A DNA stretch of 50,982 nt from Clostridiales bacterium (GTDB lineage Bacteria; Bacillota; Clostridia; Christensenellales; Aristaeellaceae), in the NCBI GenBank assembly GCA_004556545.1, contig SFGO01000016.1, forward strand, positions 1-50,982, read 5' to 3'. Each line of letters opens with the position of its first letter. Positions within the stretch are counted from its first letter, which is position 1. A model generated the notes under the pieces. That model was not told where the DNA came from and searched no databases. It was given only the letters and a program-made list of their open reading frames with translations. Both the position numbers and the translations under genes were made by a program. This document shows positions 25,041 through 33,439 of this stretch, piece by piece.

Positions 25041-25123
25041 CAGCGGGCATGTTACGCCGATCGTACCGGGGAGCCTGAACCCGAAGGCAGACGCTGCACC
25101 CAGCGACGCATACATGCCCGCTG
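25041..25123 (-). repeat. Structured element bounded by a perfect 12-bp inverted repeat
   Basis: CAGCGGGCATGT (25041-25052) and ACATGCCCGCTG (25112-25123) enclose 59 nt. On the minus strand the interior folds into CGCTG-GGTG-CAGCG, GCCT-TCGGGTTC-AGGC and CCG-GTACGAT-CGG, giving a multi-branched shape. No known riboswitch consensus was recognised. A small non-autonomous mobile element is the alternative. Confidence 0.55.
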
Positions 25124-25213
25124 CAAAAAGGGCCTCATGCAACGTTCTCAAACGGTGTCCGTCCGAATGAATCGTCCGTTGCCCCGCCCGTTGCAAAAGT
25201 TCCTTCTGTAAAC

Positions 25214-25242
25214 AGCATACTTCCAAAGACGCTGGAAGTCAA
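25214..25242 (-). promoter_or_regulatory. Candidate SigA promoter of the importer leader
   Basis: The minus strand has TTGACT (25242-25237), a 17-nt spacer and TATGCT (25219-25214). Transcription would pass through the structured element and reach the binding-protein start about 325 nt later. Confidence 0.45.
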
Positions 25243-25450
25243 CGATGGGAGAATAAAAAACAGAGGCGATGACTGGTCCCGGTCTACACGGTTCTATTTG
25301 CCTATCGGCGAGGACGTTATCAGCTCTGATAACAGTATATCGAAAAAGAGGCTGTTTATCAAAAACTGGGGGAAGCGGGCTGCAAATTTCTTACCCCCAA
25401 TTTTTTTGACAAAGAGCCAAAATTGTTGCAGACCCCATTATGCAAAGATC

Positions 25451-25486
25451 AAAAAAGCCCTGAATCCTTTACGATTCAAGGCTTTC
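25451..25486 (-). terminator. Terminator of the tRNA-Ser gene
   Basis: Minus strand: AAAGCC-T-TGAATC pairs with GATTCA-G-GGCTTT around a GTAAAG loop and ends in TTTTTT, starting 5 nt after the CCA end of the tRNA. Confidence 0.85.
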
Positions 25487-25490
25487 TTGA

Positions 25491-25581
25491 TGGCGGAGAG
25501 TTAGGGATTTGAACCCTAGGTGGGGTATTAGCCCACACACGATTTCCAGTCGTGCGCCTTAGACCACTCAGCCAACTCTCC
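25491..25581 (-). tRNA. tRNA-Ser (anticodon GGA)
   Basis: A 91-nt class II tRNA. The acceptor stem pairs GGAGAGT with ACTCTCC, followed by discriminator G and an encoded CCA. The anticodon loop CTGGAAA gives GGA, reading UCC and UCU. A long variable arm (GTGGGCTAATACCCCAC) and GGTTCAAATCC in the T arm fit serine tRNA. Confidence 0.97.
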
Positions 25582-25596
25582 AAGCGCAACGTGGTT

Positions 25597-25625
25597 AGTA
25601 TACTCAGGCCCGGACAATTTGTCAA
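25597..25625 (-). promoter_or_regulatory. SigA promoter of tRNA-Ser
   Basis: TTGACA (25625-25620), a 17-nt spacer and TATACT (25602-25597), ending 16 nt before the mature tRNA. Confidence 0.85.
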
Positions 25626-25834
25626 GCCTTTTTCGAAATGTTTTGACATATTTTTGTTCTAGGAGCGTCAAACATAGGTTACAGTCTGACCGGCAACGAG
25701 CTGTCACGAGAAGAAGCGAGAGTTGCGAAGCGAATCCGCCCCAGCCTTGACTGCTGCGCTGTGGAATACGGAAGGATGCCGCAAATGCTCATAAGCTCGG
25801 ACAAGGAAAAGCTAAAAATCACGCAAACTGCCCA

Positions 25835-27223
25835 TCAACCTGCGCAAGCGGTTTTCAACCACTTGTCCCCGTTAAGCCGAGGGCGGAGCAGCAGCGACCG
25901 AAGCAGCCATTCCACTGCCAGCGAAATCCATACGCCGGGAACGCCCAATCCGCAGAGGATGGTCAGGACAAAGCCCAGCGCACAGCGGCATAACAGCAGC
26001 GCCGCTACCGATACGGTGCTGGTAAAGGCAGCGTCTCCGGCGGAACGGAGCGCCATGGGAATGACGTAGCTGTCACACCAGAAAAACGGCATGCAGACAG
26101 CCGCGATGATGAATGACCTGTAGATGATCGGCGCGGAGGCCTCCGTTGCGCTGAACAGCTTCAGAAGCAGAGGACTGAACGGATACAGCACCACGACGGT
26201 CAGCGCCAGCAGGATCCGGCCGATGGAGATCAGACGGCGGCAATACTGCCGCGCCAGCTCCGGCTGAGCGGCGCCGATGCATTGCCCGCAGACGGTGCCG
26301 GCCAGAGTGACCAGCGTCTGACCGGGAATGTAATACAGGTTCAGAATGGAGTTGGATACCGCGTGAGCGGCAATTTCCATGGTGGAAAGCCGGGCCAGAT
26401 AAATCTGCACCAGCAGCATTCCGCCCTGCATCAGAGCTGATTCCATGGCGATAGGTACGCCCAGATGGATGATCTCCCGGGAAACATGACTGGAAAAACG
26501 AAAGAAATGCTTCACATGCACACCGCAGGGGTTGTGAAAGGACAGCAGCCAATACAGCGCCGCCGCCATGCCGATCACCCGCACTACGATGTAGCTCAGG
26601 CCCGCACCGGTGATGCCCAGCTTTAGGATGTTGATGAAGAGCAGACAGAAGACCAGATGAAGCCCGTTGATGATGACCGTCAGCGCCAGACTGGAACGGG
26701 CGTCCCCGATGGCCCGGTAGGCGTTGAATATCGCATTAAAAACGGAAAAGGGAACAAAGGACACGCACATGAGCCGCATATACTCGATGGAATATTCGCG
26801 CAGAAGCGGCTCCACATGAGGGTAAAGCCCGTCCACCAGGATAGGAGAAAGAAGGAATAGAACCGCCGCCACGCCGGTGCCCAGCCAGAAGCAGAGGCCT
26901 ACGGTTTCCCCGATGGCGCAGCGCATTTCATGAAGACTGCCGCTGCCCTTGGCACGAGCAATCACGATGGCTCCGCCCGTGGCCACGGACAGAAACACCA
27001 GCGAGACCAGCGCGTTGACCGTCCCTACCATGCTGGCCGCCGCCATGGCGGCTTCGCCGGTGCTGGCTACCATGGCGGTCGAAAGCACGCCGATAAAGCA
27101 GATAAAAAATTGATCCAGCAGCAAAGTGCCGAACATTTTCGCCAGCTCGCGGAAGGAAAACAGCTCTGTGGTCAGCATACCGTTCAGACGGGCGCTCAGC
27201 GCGCCGGTAAAACGCCGCAGCAT
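25835..27223 (-). CDS. MATE-family multidrug/metabolite exporter
   Basis: A 462-residue inner-membrane protein with twelve predicted helices in two related halves, of the MATE (NorM/DinF-like) antiporter family. Typical stretches are GVLSTAMVASTGEAAMAAAS, VFNAIFNAYRAIGDARSS in the first half and CGQCIGAAQPELARQYCRR in the second. It would export cationic compounds using a Na+ or proton gradient; the substrate is unknown. I chose ATG 27223 (GAGG upstream) because a strong promoter at 27258-27286 rules out longer starts. It is divergent from the WbpD-like gene. Confidence 0.92.
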   Translation of the reverse strand: MLRRFTGALSARLNGMLTTELFSFRELAKMFGTLLLDQFFICFIGVLSTAMVASTGEAAMAAASMVGTVNALVSLVFLSVATGGAIVIARAKGSGSLHEMRCAIGETVGLCFWLGTGVAAVLFLLSPILVDGLYPHVEPLLREYSIEYMRLMCVSFVPFSVFNAIFNAYRAIGDARSSLALTVIINGLHLVFCLLFINILKLGITGAGLSYIVVRVIGMAAALYWLLSFHNPCGVHVKHFFRFSSHVSREIIHLGVPIAMESALMQGGMLLVQIYLARLSTMEIAAHAVSNSILNLYYIPGQTLVTLAGTVCGQCIGAAQPELARQYCRRLISIGRILLALTVVVLYPFSPLLLKLFSATEASAPIIYRSFIIAAVCMPFFWCDSYVIPMALRSAGDAAFTSTVSVAALLLCRCALGFVLTILCGLGVPGVWISLAVEWLLRSLLLRPRLNGDKWLKTACAG

Positions 27224-27257
27224 GATAGGACCTCGCTTCCCCAAATCAGTCGCCTTG

Positions 27258-27286
27258 ATTATAGACATTCGGCTGCCGAAGCGCAA
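27258..27286 (-). promoter_or_regulatory. SigA promoter of the MATE gene
   Basis: Minus strand TTGCGC (27286-27281), 17-nt spacer, TATAAT (27263-27258). Confidence 0.75.
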
Positions 27287-27342
27287 GCATACAATCGCAT
27301 ACGTCCGGCGGATTTTCTGCCGGAAATCCCCAAAGGGAGCGG

Positions 27343-27371
27343 TTGACAGGAAAACGGCGGCGCTTTACAAT
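27343..27371 (+). promoter_or_regulatory. SigA promoter of the WbpD-like gene
   Basis: TTGACA (27343-27348), 17-nt spacer, TACAAT (27366-27371), 33 nt before the start codon at 27404. Confidence 0.85.
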
Positions 27372-27403
27372 AAAAGCCAGCGTGTGAAAGGGGGAAAGCC
27401 GGT

Positions 27404-27973
27404 ATGGAGCAGACGGGGGAAAAGGAGTATTTCGTTCATCCCAGCAGCTATGTGGATGAAAACGTGACCATCGGCAAGGGAACGAAGGTGTGGCATTTCT
27501 GCCATCTGCAGTCCGGCTGCCGGATCGGGGAAAACTGCTCTCTTGGGCAGAACGTGAATATTTCCAACAACGTGGTCATCGGCGATGGATGCAAGCTGCA
27601 AAACAACGTTTCCCTTTATGAGGGCGTGATTCTGGAAAATCACGTGTTCTGCGGCCCGTCCTGCGTTTTTACCAATGATTTAACCCCGCGGGCCAAGTAT
27701 CCCAAGGGGCATGCGGCCTATAAGCAGACCCGCATCTGCGAAGGCGCGTCCATTGGGGCCAACGCGACGATCGTATGCGGCCATACGGTTGGGGCTTGGG
27801 CGATGATCGGCGCGGGCGCTGTCGTCACCGCGGATGTGCCGCCTCACGCGCTGATGCTGGGTGTCCCGGCCCGCCAGGCGGACTGGGTGTGCGAATGCGG
27901 CGCTCGTCTTCACGGAAAGAAGCGATGCCCAGTCTGCGGACGAACGCTGGAGCTGGACGGACTGGAAGACTAA
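27404..27973 (+). CDS. wbpD: WbpD-like UDP-sugar N-acetyltransferase with C-terminal zinc-ribbon motif
   Basis: A 189-residue left-handed beta-helix acetyltransferase. Hexapeptide repeats run from about residue 13 to 140 (VTIGKGTKVWHFCHL, CRIGENCSLGQNVNISNNVV, ASIGANATIVCGHTVGAWAM). FTNDLTPRAKYP matches the WbpD loop. WbpD acetylates the 3-amino group of UDP-2-acetamido-3-amino-2,3-dideoxyglucuronate using acetyl-CoA. The last 30 residues add four cysteines in CECG and CPVCG, a small zinc-ribbon-like tail. The gene is on the opposite strand from the other pathway enzymes and is convergent with the aminotransferase, with a shared terminator between them. Confidence 0.88.
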   Translation: MEQTGEKEYFVHPSSYVDENVTIGKGTKVWHFCHLQSGCRIGENCSLGQNVNISNNVVIGDGCKLQNNVSLYEGVILENHVFCGPSCVFTNDLTPRAKYPKGHAAYKQTRICEGASIGANATIVCGHTVGAWAMIGAGAVVTADVPPHALMLGVPARQADWVCECGARLHGKKRCPVCGRTLELDGLED

Positions 27974-28021
27974 GAAAGCTGAAAAATGACAAACGCTTTT
28001 TGATGATTGAATTTATTTGAA

Positions 28022-28053
28022 AATCCCCGAAGCACATTCCTGCTTCGGGGATT
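28022..28053. terminator. Bidirectional terminator between the WbpD- and WbpE-like genes
   Basis: A perfect 13-bp stem, AATCCCCGAAGCA with TGCTTCGGGGATT around a 6-nt loop, lies between convergent genes. T-rich or A-rich runs stand on both sides. Confidence 0.85.
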
Positions 28054-28057
28054 CCGT

Positions 28058-29188
28058 TTATTGTATTTCTTTCAAAATCGCATCGATGACCTGATCCTGC
28101 TCTTCCCGGGTGATATAGGGGGAAAGCGGCAGGGCCAGAACCCGGCTGCAAAGATCGGCGCTGGCCGTGCAGCCGCAGACCTGCTGAGCCTGAATGGAAG
28201 CAAAGGCTGTCTGCTGATGCATACCGCGTGGGTAGTAGATCATGGCGGGAATTTCCTGCCCCTTCAGCGCGGCCATTACTCTGCGGCGCTCGTCTTCGTC
28301 CCGCAGCAGGATCGAGTACTGAGCCCATGCGGAGGTATAACCCTCGGGAATGATGGGCGTGCGCACTTTATCCCCGAAACGGCGGGTATAGTAGGCGGCG
28401 GCCTCTTCGATGTCCCGGAGTTCAAAACGCCGGAAGGCTTCCAGCTTGACCTGCAGGATGGCGGCCTGCAGGGTATCCAGCCGGGAATTGCGGCCCAGAC
28501 GCACATTGTCATATTTCTCCGTGCCCTTGCCGTGAACGGCCAGCGAGCGGATCAGCGCCGCCAGCTCGTCGTTATCCGTGAAAACCGCGCCGCCGTCGCC
28601 GTAGCAGCCCAGCGGCTTGGCGGGGAAAAAGCTGGTAATGGCCGCGTCGCCGAAGCTGCAGGCCATTTTTCCGTTCAGACTGCCGCCAAAGGCCTGCGCG
28701 CCGTCCTCCAGCAGAAGAAGATCATACTTTTTGGCGATGGCCTCGATGCGGGTAAAGTCGGCGGGAAGACCGAAAATATCCACCGCGACAATGGCTTTGG
28801 GCTTCAAACGGCCCTGCTCCTGCACTGCCTGAATGCAGCGTTCCAGACAGTCGGGATCCATATTGAAGGTATCCTTCCGTACATCCACAAAAATGGGGGT
28901 CGCGCCCTCACAGGCGGGACATTCGGCGGAAGAAAAGAAGGTGAAGTCAGATACAAATACCGCGTCGCCCGGGCCAACGCCCCATGCATGGAGGATAAGG
29001 CTCAGCGCATCGGTGCCGTTGGCACAGGAAATGCAGTGCTTCACTCCGGCATACTGCGCCAGACTTTCTTCCAGCGCCTTGACCTGCGGCCCGGAGATAT
29101 AATGCGCGTCCTCCAATACGCCGGCGATGGCGGCGTCCATTTCCGGCTTGAGCCGTTCGTACTGACGGTGCAGATCCCGAAACTGCAT
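28058..29188 (-). CDS. wbpE: DegT/DnrJ/EryC1 aminotransferase, WbpE-like
   Basis: A 376-residue PLP enzyme. ALEESLAQYAGVKHCISCAN and GTDALSLILHA bind the cofactor phosphate, DGAQAFGGSLNGK precedes the active-site region, and the Schiff-base Lys is in SFFPAKPLGCYGDGG. WbpE transfers an amino group from glutamate to the 3-keto position of UDP-2-acetamido-2-deoxy-3-ketoglucuronate. The gene follows the dehydrogenase by 14 nt, with AAGGAGG as ribosome site. Next to WbpA-, WbpB- and WbpD-like enzymes this function is the best fit. Confidence 0.9.
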   Translation of the reverse strand: MQFRDLHRQYERLKPEMDAAIAGVLEDAHYISGPQVKALEESLAQYAGVKHCISCANGTDALSLILHAWGVGPGDAVFVSDFTFFSSAECPACEGATPIFVDVRKDTFNMDPDCLERCIQAVQEQGRLKPKAIVAVDIFGLPADFTRIEAIAKKYDLLLLEDGAQAFGGSLNGKMACSFGDAAITSFFPAKPLGCYGDGGAVFTDNDELAALIRSLAVHGKGTEKYDNVRLGRNSRLDTLQAAILQVKLEAFRRFELRDIEEAAAYYTRRFGDKVRTPIIPEGYTSAWAQYSILLRDEDERRRVMAALKGQEIPAMIYYPRGMHQQTAFASIQAQQVCGCTASADLCSRVLALPLSPYITREEQDQVIDAILKEIQ

Positions 29189-29202
29189 GAAAAAGCTCCT
29201 CC

Positions 29203-30531
29203 TTACAGTACTTCCACGTTATCGCCGAAAGCGTTGTGCTTGCGCATCACGTTTTTGGTGTCGAAAACCGCCTTGGCGTTCTTCTGCACCATGGCATAGT
29301 CTACGTTGTTGTGACCGGCCGTCACGATGACCAGATCGGCCGCCTGAACCAGCTCGGGGGTCAGCTCCTTTTCGCTGAAATAGACCTGACCATCCTCTTT
29401 ATACTGGGACACCCACGGGTCGAAGTAGGTCACTTCCGCGCCCTCTTCCCGCAGCAGCTTCAGCACACGGATAGCGGGGCTTTCCCGGCAGTCGTCGATG
29501 TCGTTTTTATAGGCCACGCCCAGCGCCAGCACCTTCGCGCCGCACAGCGCCTTGCGGTGCTTCCGGCTCAAAAGGCGCATGGCCCGCTCCACGCAGTAGC
29601 GGGGCATGTTGTCGTTGATAATCATGCTGTTCTCGATCATGCTGGTATGGAAGCCATACTCGCGGGCCTTCCACGTCAGATAATAGGGATCCAGCGGGAT
29701 GCAGTGGCCGCCCAGACCGGGGCCGGGATAGAAGGGCTGGAAGCCGTAGGGCTTGGTGCTGGCGGCGGCGATGACCTCCCACACGTCGATGCCCATCCGG
29801 TCGCACAGCTGGGCCAGCTCGTTCACCAGCCCAATATTGATGTTGCGGTAGGTGTTTTCCAGAATTTTTTCCATTTCCGCGATGGCGGGGGAGGAAGCCT
29901 CGAAAACGTCGCTGTCCAGTACGGCCCGGTACATGGCGGCGATCACTTCGGTGGCGTCCTTGCCGATGGCGCCTACCACCTTGGGCGTATTCTTGGTTTT
30001 ATAGATCAGGTTGCCGGGATCGACCCGCTCCGGGGAAAAGCCCAGATAGAAGTCTTCGCCGCATTTGAGGCCGGACGCTTCTTCCAGAATGGGCTTGAGC
30101 AGTTCCTCCGTGGTTCCGGGATAGGTCGTGGATTCCAGCACGATCACGCTGCCCCGGTGAATATGGGGCGCAACGGCGCGGGTGGAGCTTTCCACATAGC
30201 TGATGTCCGGCTCCTGATGAATGTCCAACGGCGTAGGCACGCAGATGGCCACAAAATCCGCCGTGGCGATTTTTTCGAAATCGGTCGTGGCGCTGAGCAT
30301 GCCGCTTTCCACGATCTGCTTCAGGTCGCTGTCCACCACATCGCCGATGTAGTTGTGACCCTCGTTGACCAGACGAACCTTTTCGCTGTTCACGTCAAAG
30401 CCGATGGTTTTGAAACCGGCCTTGGCCTTTTCCACTGCCAGAGGAAGACCCACATATCCCAGACCCACCACGCCGACGCGCATTTCCTTGCGGGCGATTT
30501 TGTCAAGCAGCTGTTCCTTCAACGTTGCCAT
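29203..30531 (-). CDS. wbpA: UDP-N-acetylglucosamine 6-dehydrogenase, WbpA-like
   Basis: A 442-residue nucleotide-sugar dehydrogenase. The NAD motif is VGVVGLGYVGLPLAVEKAKAG, the middle domain holds NTYRNINIGLVNELAQLCDR, and the catalytic Cys lies in GPGLGGHCIPLDPYYL. It oxidises the C6 hydroxyl of a UDP-HexNAc to a carboxylate with two NAD+. The WbpB-, E- and D-like neighbours favour UDP-GlcNAc as substrate; WecC-type UDP-ManNAc dehydrogenase is the alternative. Start ATG 30531 has AAGGAGGG upstream, 23 nt after the WbpB-like gene. Confidence 0.92.
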   Translation of the reverse strand: MATLKEQLLDKIARKEMRVGVVGLGYVGLPLAVEKAKAGFKTIGFDVNSEKVRLVNEGHNYIGDVVDSDLKQIVESGMLSATTDFEKIATADFVAICVPTPLDIHQEPDISYVESSTRAVAPHIHRGSVIVLESTTYPGTTEELLKPILEEASGLKCGEDFYLGFSPERVDPGNLIYKTKNTPKVVGAIGKDATEVIAAMYRAVLDSDVFEASSPAIAEMEKILENTYRNINIGLVNELAQLCDRMGIDVWEVIAAASTKPYGFQPFYPGPGLGGHCIPLDPYYLTWKAREYGFHTSMIENSMIINDNMPRYCVERAMRLLSRKHRKALCGAKVLALGVAYKNDIDDCRESPAIRVLKLLREEGAEVTYFDPWVSQYKEDGQVYFSEKELTPELVQAADLVIVTAGHNNVDYAMVQKNAKAVFDTKNVMRKHNAFGDNVEVL

Positions 30532-30554
30532 GTTTGTTGCCCTCCTTTGTGTGT

Positions 30555-31652
30555 TCAGCGGTCAAAGCGACCGGTAAAATCCGTAGATGCGCACTGCGCC
30601 AGCGGGAGAGAAACGGGCTTCCCGGAAGCGGCGCTCTGATAAATGGCCAGCACCAGCTCCAGCGCCCGCAGGCCTGCCTCGCCGTCCACATAGGGCGGAC
30701 GTTCGTCCCGAATGGCTTCGATCATGTCCCGGTACAGAGGCGTGTGGCCGAAACCGTAGACATTGGGGGGATTTTCGCCGAAATGTTCCCGAACGTAGGC
30801 GGAATCATCCTTTCCGTCCCGGAAATCCCAGCTTTCAATAATATTGACGCTTTTGCCGCCTGCTTTGACGGTGCCGTTTTCGCCAAAGAGATAAAGGGTT
30901 TCTTCCAGATTGCGGGGATAGACATTGGTGGTGCCTTCGATTACGCCGTAGCTTCCGTTTTGAAAGCGCACCAGCGCCAGGCCCAGATCCTCGGCCTGAA
31001 TATAGTCGTGACGCAGCCGATCCGTATAGGCCATGACCTCGCTGACCTCATCGCCCATCATCCAGCGCAGCAGGTCGATATTGTGGATGCACTGATTCAT
31101 CAGGCAGCCGCCGTCCTGCGCCCAGGTGCCCCGCCAGGGAGCCTGCGCATAGTATTCTTCGCCCCGGTTCCACAGGATGTGCGCCGTGCCGTGCAGCATC
31201 CGTCCGAAACGCCCTTCCTCCACCGCCGAGCGGATCTTCTGCACCGCTTTATTGAAGCGGTTCTGGTGGCTGACGCAGAGCTTCACGTTCTTCTCCTTGG
31301 CCATGCGAACCAGCGCACGGGCGTCGTCCATGGAAAGGGCAATCGGCTTTTCGATGATGACGTTGCAGCCCGCTTCCAGACAGTCAAGGCCGATGGCCGC
31401 ATGCTTTCCGCTTTCCGCGGCAATGGCGACCAGCGCGGGCGCGCCATCCCGGAGCATATCCCGGTAATCTTCATACAGACGGATGGAAGCGCGTTTTTCC
31501 TCCGGGACAAAGGAAAGAATCTTTTCGGCATGCTCCCGGACAGGGTCGCACAGGGCGACAACCTCCAGCGCGTCCTCATTGTTCAGAGCCGCTGTGATAT
31601 GATTGGGCGCAATGCGTCCGCAGCCGATCAGCCCATAGGTTAGCTTTTCCAC
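30555..31652 (-). CDS. wbpB: Gfo/Idh/MocA oxidoreductase, WbpB-like
   Basis: A 365-residue NAD-dependent dehydrogenase. The Rossmann motif is YGLIGCGRIAPNH, the cofactor/catalytic motif is EKPIALSMDDA, and SHQNRFNKAVQK plus DGGCLMNQCIHNIDLLRWM are typical of WbpB/WlbA. It oxidises the 3-hydroxyl of UDP-GlcNAc uronate to the ketone used by the aminotransferase. I prefer GTG 31652 (AGAGGA upstream) to the ATG at 31742, because family members begin just before the Rossmann motif. First gene of a three-gene WbpB-A-E-like run. Confidence 0.9.
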   Translation of the reverse strand: MEKLTYGLIGCGRIAPNHITAALNNEDALEVVALCDPVREHAEKILSFVPEEKRASIRLYEDYRDMLRDGAPALVAIAAESGKHAAIGLDCLEAGCNVIIEKPIALSMDDARALVRMAKEKNVKLCVSHQNRFNKAVQKIRSAVEEGRFGRMLHGTAHILWNRGEEYYAQAPWRGTWAQDGGCLMNQCIHNIDLLRWMMGDEVSEVMAYTDRLRHDYIQAEDLGLALVRFQNGSYGVIEGTTNVYPRNLEETLYLFGENGTVKAGGKSVNIIESWDFRDGKDDSAYVREHFGENPPNVYGFGHTPLYRDMIEAIRDERPPYVDGEAGLRALELVLAIYQSAASGKPVSLPLAQCASTDFTGRFDR

Positions 31653-31776
31653 GTTCAGCCGTCCTCTCGTGCATGGTTTCCCGTGCGATGAAAATGCGGG
31701 AATGCCTTCGCACTCCATTTCCAATTTTCTATTATCCAACAAAAACCGAAAAACGTCAATCCTTTTGCCGTGGTTC

Positions 31777-32949
31777 TCAGCACTCCATCAGCTCCACCGC
31801 CACGGCGTTTTCCAAAAGCAGGCCTTTTGCCGTCAGCCGGTAGCCGCCGTCCGCCGTCCACTGGCCCAAGCCGTTCCGGACGGCCTGATTCAGCGGCGCT
31901 TCATAGATTTCGCGGATGGAAAAACCGAAACGCCGCTGAAAATCCGTTCCGCTGACGCCCTGATTCATGCGGAGTCCCAGCATCATGGCCTCGAACATAG
32001 CCTCCTTCCGGCTGATGGGCTGACATGTTTCCATGGCGGAACCCTGTTCTTCCATCATGCGGCAGTAGTCCTCCGTTCGGGAGACATTCGCCGTGCGCAC
32101 GTAAGCGGCTCCGGCGCTTTTTTCTTCTTCCGACGCGGGCAGCATGCTGTGGGCGCTGACCCCCAGCCCCAGATAGTAAGCGCCCTGCCAGTAGCCGACG
32201 TTGTGGCGGCACTTCTCTCCGGGGCGGGCAAAATTGCTGATTTCATATTGACAGTAGCCCAGCCGGGACATCTCCTGCAGCCCCAGCTGATAAAAATCCG
32301 CCGCTTCATCCTCGTCGGGGATTCGGACGGCCCCGGAAGCCGCCTTTTGCGCCAGCGGCGTTCCGTCCTCTACAATCAGGCTGTAGGCGGAAAGATGCCC
32401 GGCCCCCAGCGCCGCTGTGCGGGCAAGGCTTTCCCGGAAGTCGGAAAGCGTCTGACCGGGAAGGGCGAACATCAGGTCGGCGCTGAGCCGGGGAATCCCC
32501 ATCTCCCGCGCCATTTGAAACGCCTCTTCCACCTGCCGGAAGGTATGGACGCGCCCCAGCGAGCGCAGCAGCTCGTCCTGCACCGCCTGCACCCCCATGG
32601 AAAGCCGATTTACGCCGTAACGCTGAACCCGCTCCAGCCATTCAGGGGTCAGGGTGCCCGGATTGGCCTCGGAAGTAAATTCCGCGCCGGACTGCAAAGA
32701 AAAGACGCTGCGCAGCGTATCCAGCACGGAATCCATCAGATCAACCGGCAGAATGGACGGCGTGCCGCCGCCGAGATAGACGGTCGAAACTTCGGCGTCC
32801 GGGAATTTCCGGCCCGCCAGCCGAATCTCCCGCCGCAGTGCGGCGGCATAGCGCTCCATGTCTGCCCGGCTTCCGGGCGCGGAACAAAAATCGCAGTACA
32901 AACATTTGCTTTTACAAAAGGGAAAATGCAGGTATAATTGTAAGGTCAA
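31777..32949 (-). CDS. hemW: Radical SAM protein HemW (oxygen-independent coproporphyrinogen oxidase-like)
   Basis: A 390-residue radical SAM enzyme. The [4Fe-4S] motif is CKSKCLYC (CxxxCxxC) at residues 12-19, with an extra C in YCDFC, followed by YLGGGTPS and SMGVQAVQDELLRSLGR. The C-terminal HemN-like domain ends LTAKGLLLENAV. HemW is a heme chaperone, and the HemN-specific extra N-terminal residues are missing. The start is TTG 32949, preceded by GGAGG at about 9 nt. The gene is divergent from the DUF1622 gene and 124 nt before the WbpB-like start. Confidence 0.9.
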   Translation of the reverse strand: MTLQLYLHFPFCKSKCLYCDFCSAPGSRADMERYAAALRREIRLAGRKFPDAEVSTVYLGGGTPSILPVDLMDSVLDTLRSVFSLQSGAEFTSEANPGTLTPEWLERVQRYGVNRLSMGVQAVQDELLRSLGRVHTFRQVEEAFQMAREMGIPRLSADLMFALPGQTLSDFRESLARTAALGAGHLSAYSLIVEDGTPLAQKAASGAVRIPDEDEAADFYQLGLQEMSRLGYCQYEISNFARPGEKCRHNVGYWQGAYYLGLGVSAHSMLPASEEEKSAGAAYVRTANVSRTEDYCRMMEEQGSAMETCQPISRKEAMFEAMMLGLRMNQGVSGTDFQRRFGFSIREIYEAPLNQAVRNGLGQWTADGGYRLTAKGLLLENAVAVELMEC

Positions 32950-33073
32950 GCCGAGCTTCCTCCCGTTTGGATGGGATAGGGATCCGTTTGGAGCCGTTCT
33001 GCCGCAGCAAGGCCTGTCGGCCTGCGGCTCGGGTTCGGAAGCATTATATCATATTTTGGACGGAGGTACAGCC

Positions 33074-33439
33074 ATGGCGGCATGGGAAACGGGATTTCAT
33101 GATCTGGTAATGATCTGCGTTCATTTAATTGAGCTGGCGGGAATCGTGGTGATCGTGGTCAGCATGATCCGGGCGCTGATCGACTTTATCCGCAAGAAGG
33201 ATTCTACCCGTATCGAGCTGGCTCAGGGCATCATGCTGGGATTGGAGTTCAAGATCGGCAGCGAGGTGCTGCGGTCGGTTATCGTCAGCGGGTGGAACGA
33301 GCTGGGCACCCTGGGCGCGATTATCCTGCTCCGGGCGCTTCTGACGCTGCTGCTGCATTGGGAAATCGGCACGGAAGAAAAACGCCAGCGGGAACGGATG
33401 CAGCCGGAGCTGATACACGCCGGGGAGGAAAAGAAATGA
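33074..33439 (+). CDS. DUF1622 small membrane protein
   Basis: A 121-residue protein with three hydrophobic segments (about 10-33, 55-75 and 78-97). LAQGIMLGLEFKIGSEVLRS, the hallmark of DUF1622 proteins, lies in the middle. The function is unknown. ATG 33074 has GGAGG 7 nt upstream. The stop overlaps the next start as ATGA, so it is coupled to the membrane glycosyltransferase. A charged tail (REREM-like, KRQRERMQPEL) would be cytoplasmic. Confidence 0.88.
   Translation: MAAWETGFHDLVMICVHLIELAGIVVIVVSMIRALIDFIRKKDSTRIELAQGIMLGLEFKIGSEVLRSVIVSGWNELGTLGAIILLRALLTLLLHWEIGTEEKRQRERMQPELIHAGEEKK

Larger units (their letters stand above)
24885..25490. other. Long gap with structured element and possible leader of the importer operon
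   Basis: No convincing gene is present. It holds the inverted-repeat element at 25041-25123, a candidate promoter at 25214-25242 and a weak hairpin TGGGGG...CCCCCA (25367-25399) with T7 on the plus strand. A second pairing, GCAACG...CGTTGC, lies between the candidate promoter and the element on the minus strand. Confidence 0.6.

Noticed and set aside
25041..25123. A tRNA or known riboswitch in the structured element
   Set aside because: There is no T-loop consensus, anticodon arm or CCA, and no recognised riboswitch core. Kept only as an unnamed structured element.
29236..30639. A 467-residue plus-strand frame opposite the WbpA-like gene
   Set aside because: The minus-strand protein contains all motifs of nucleotide-sugar dehydrogenases; the opposite frame is a shadow.
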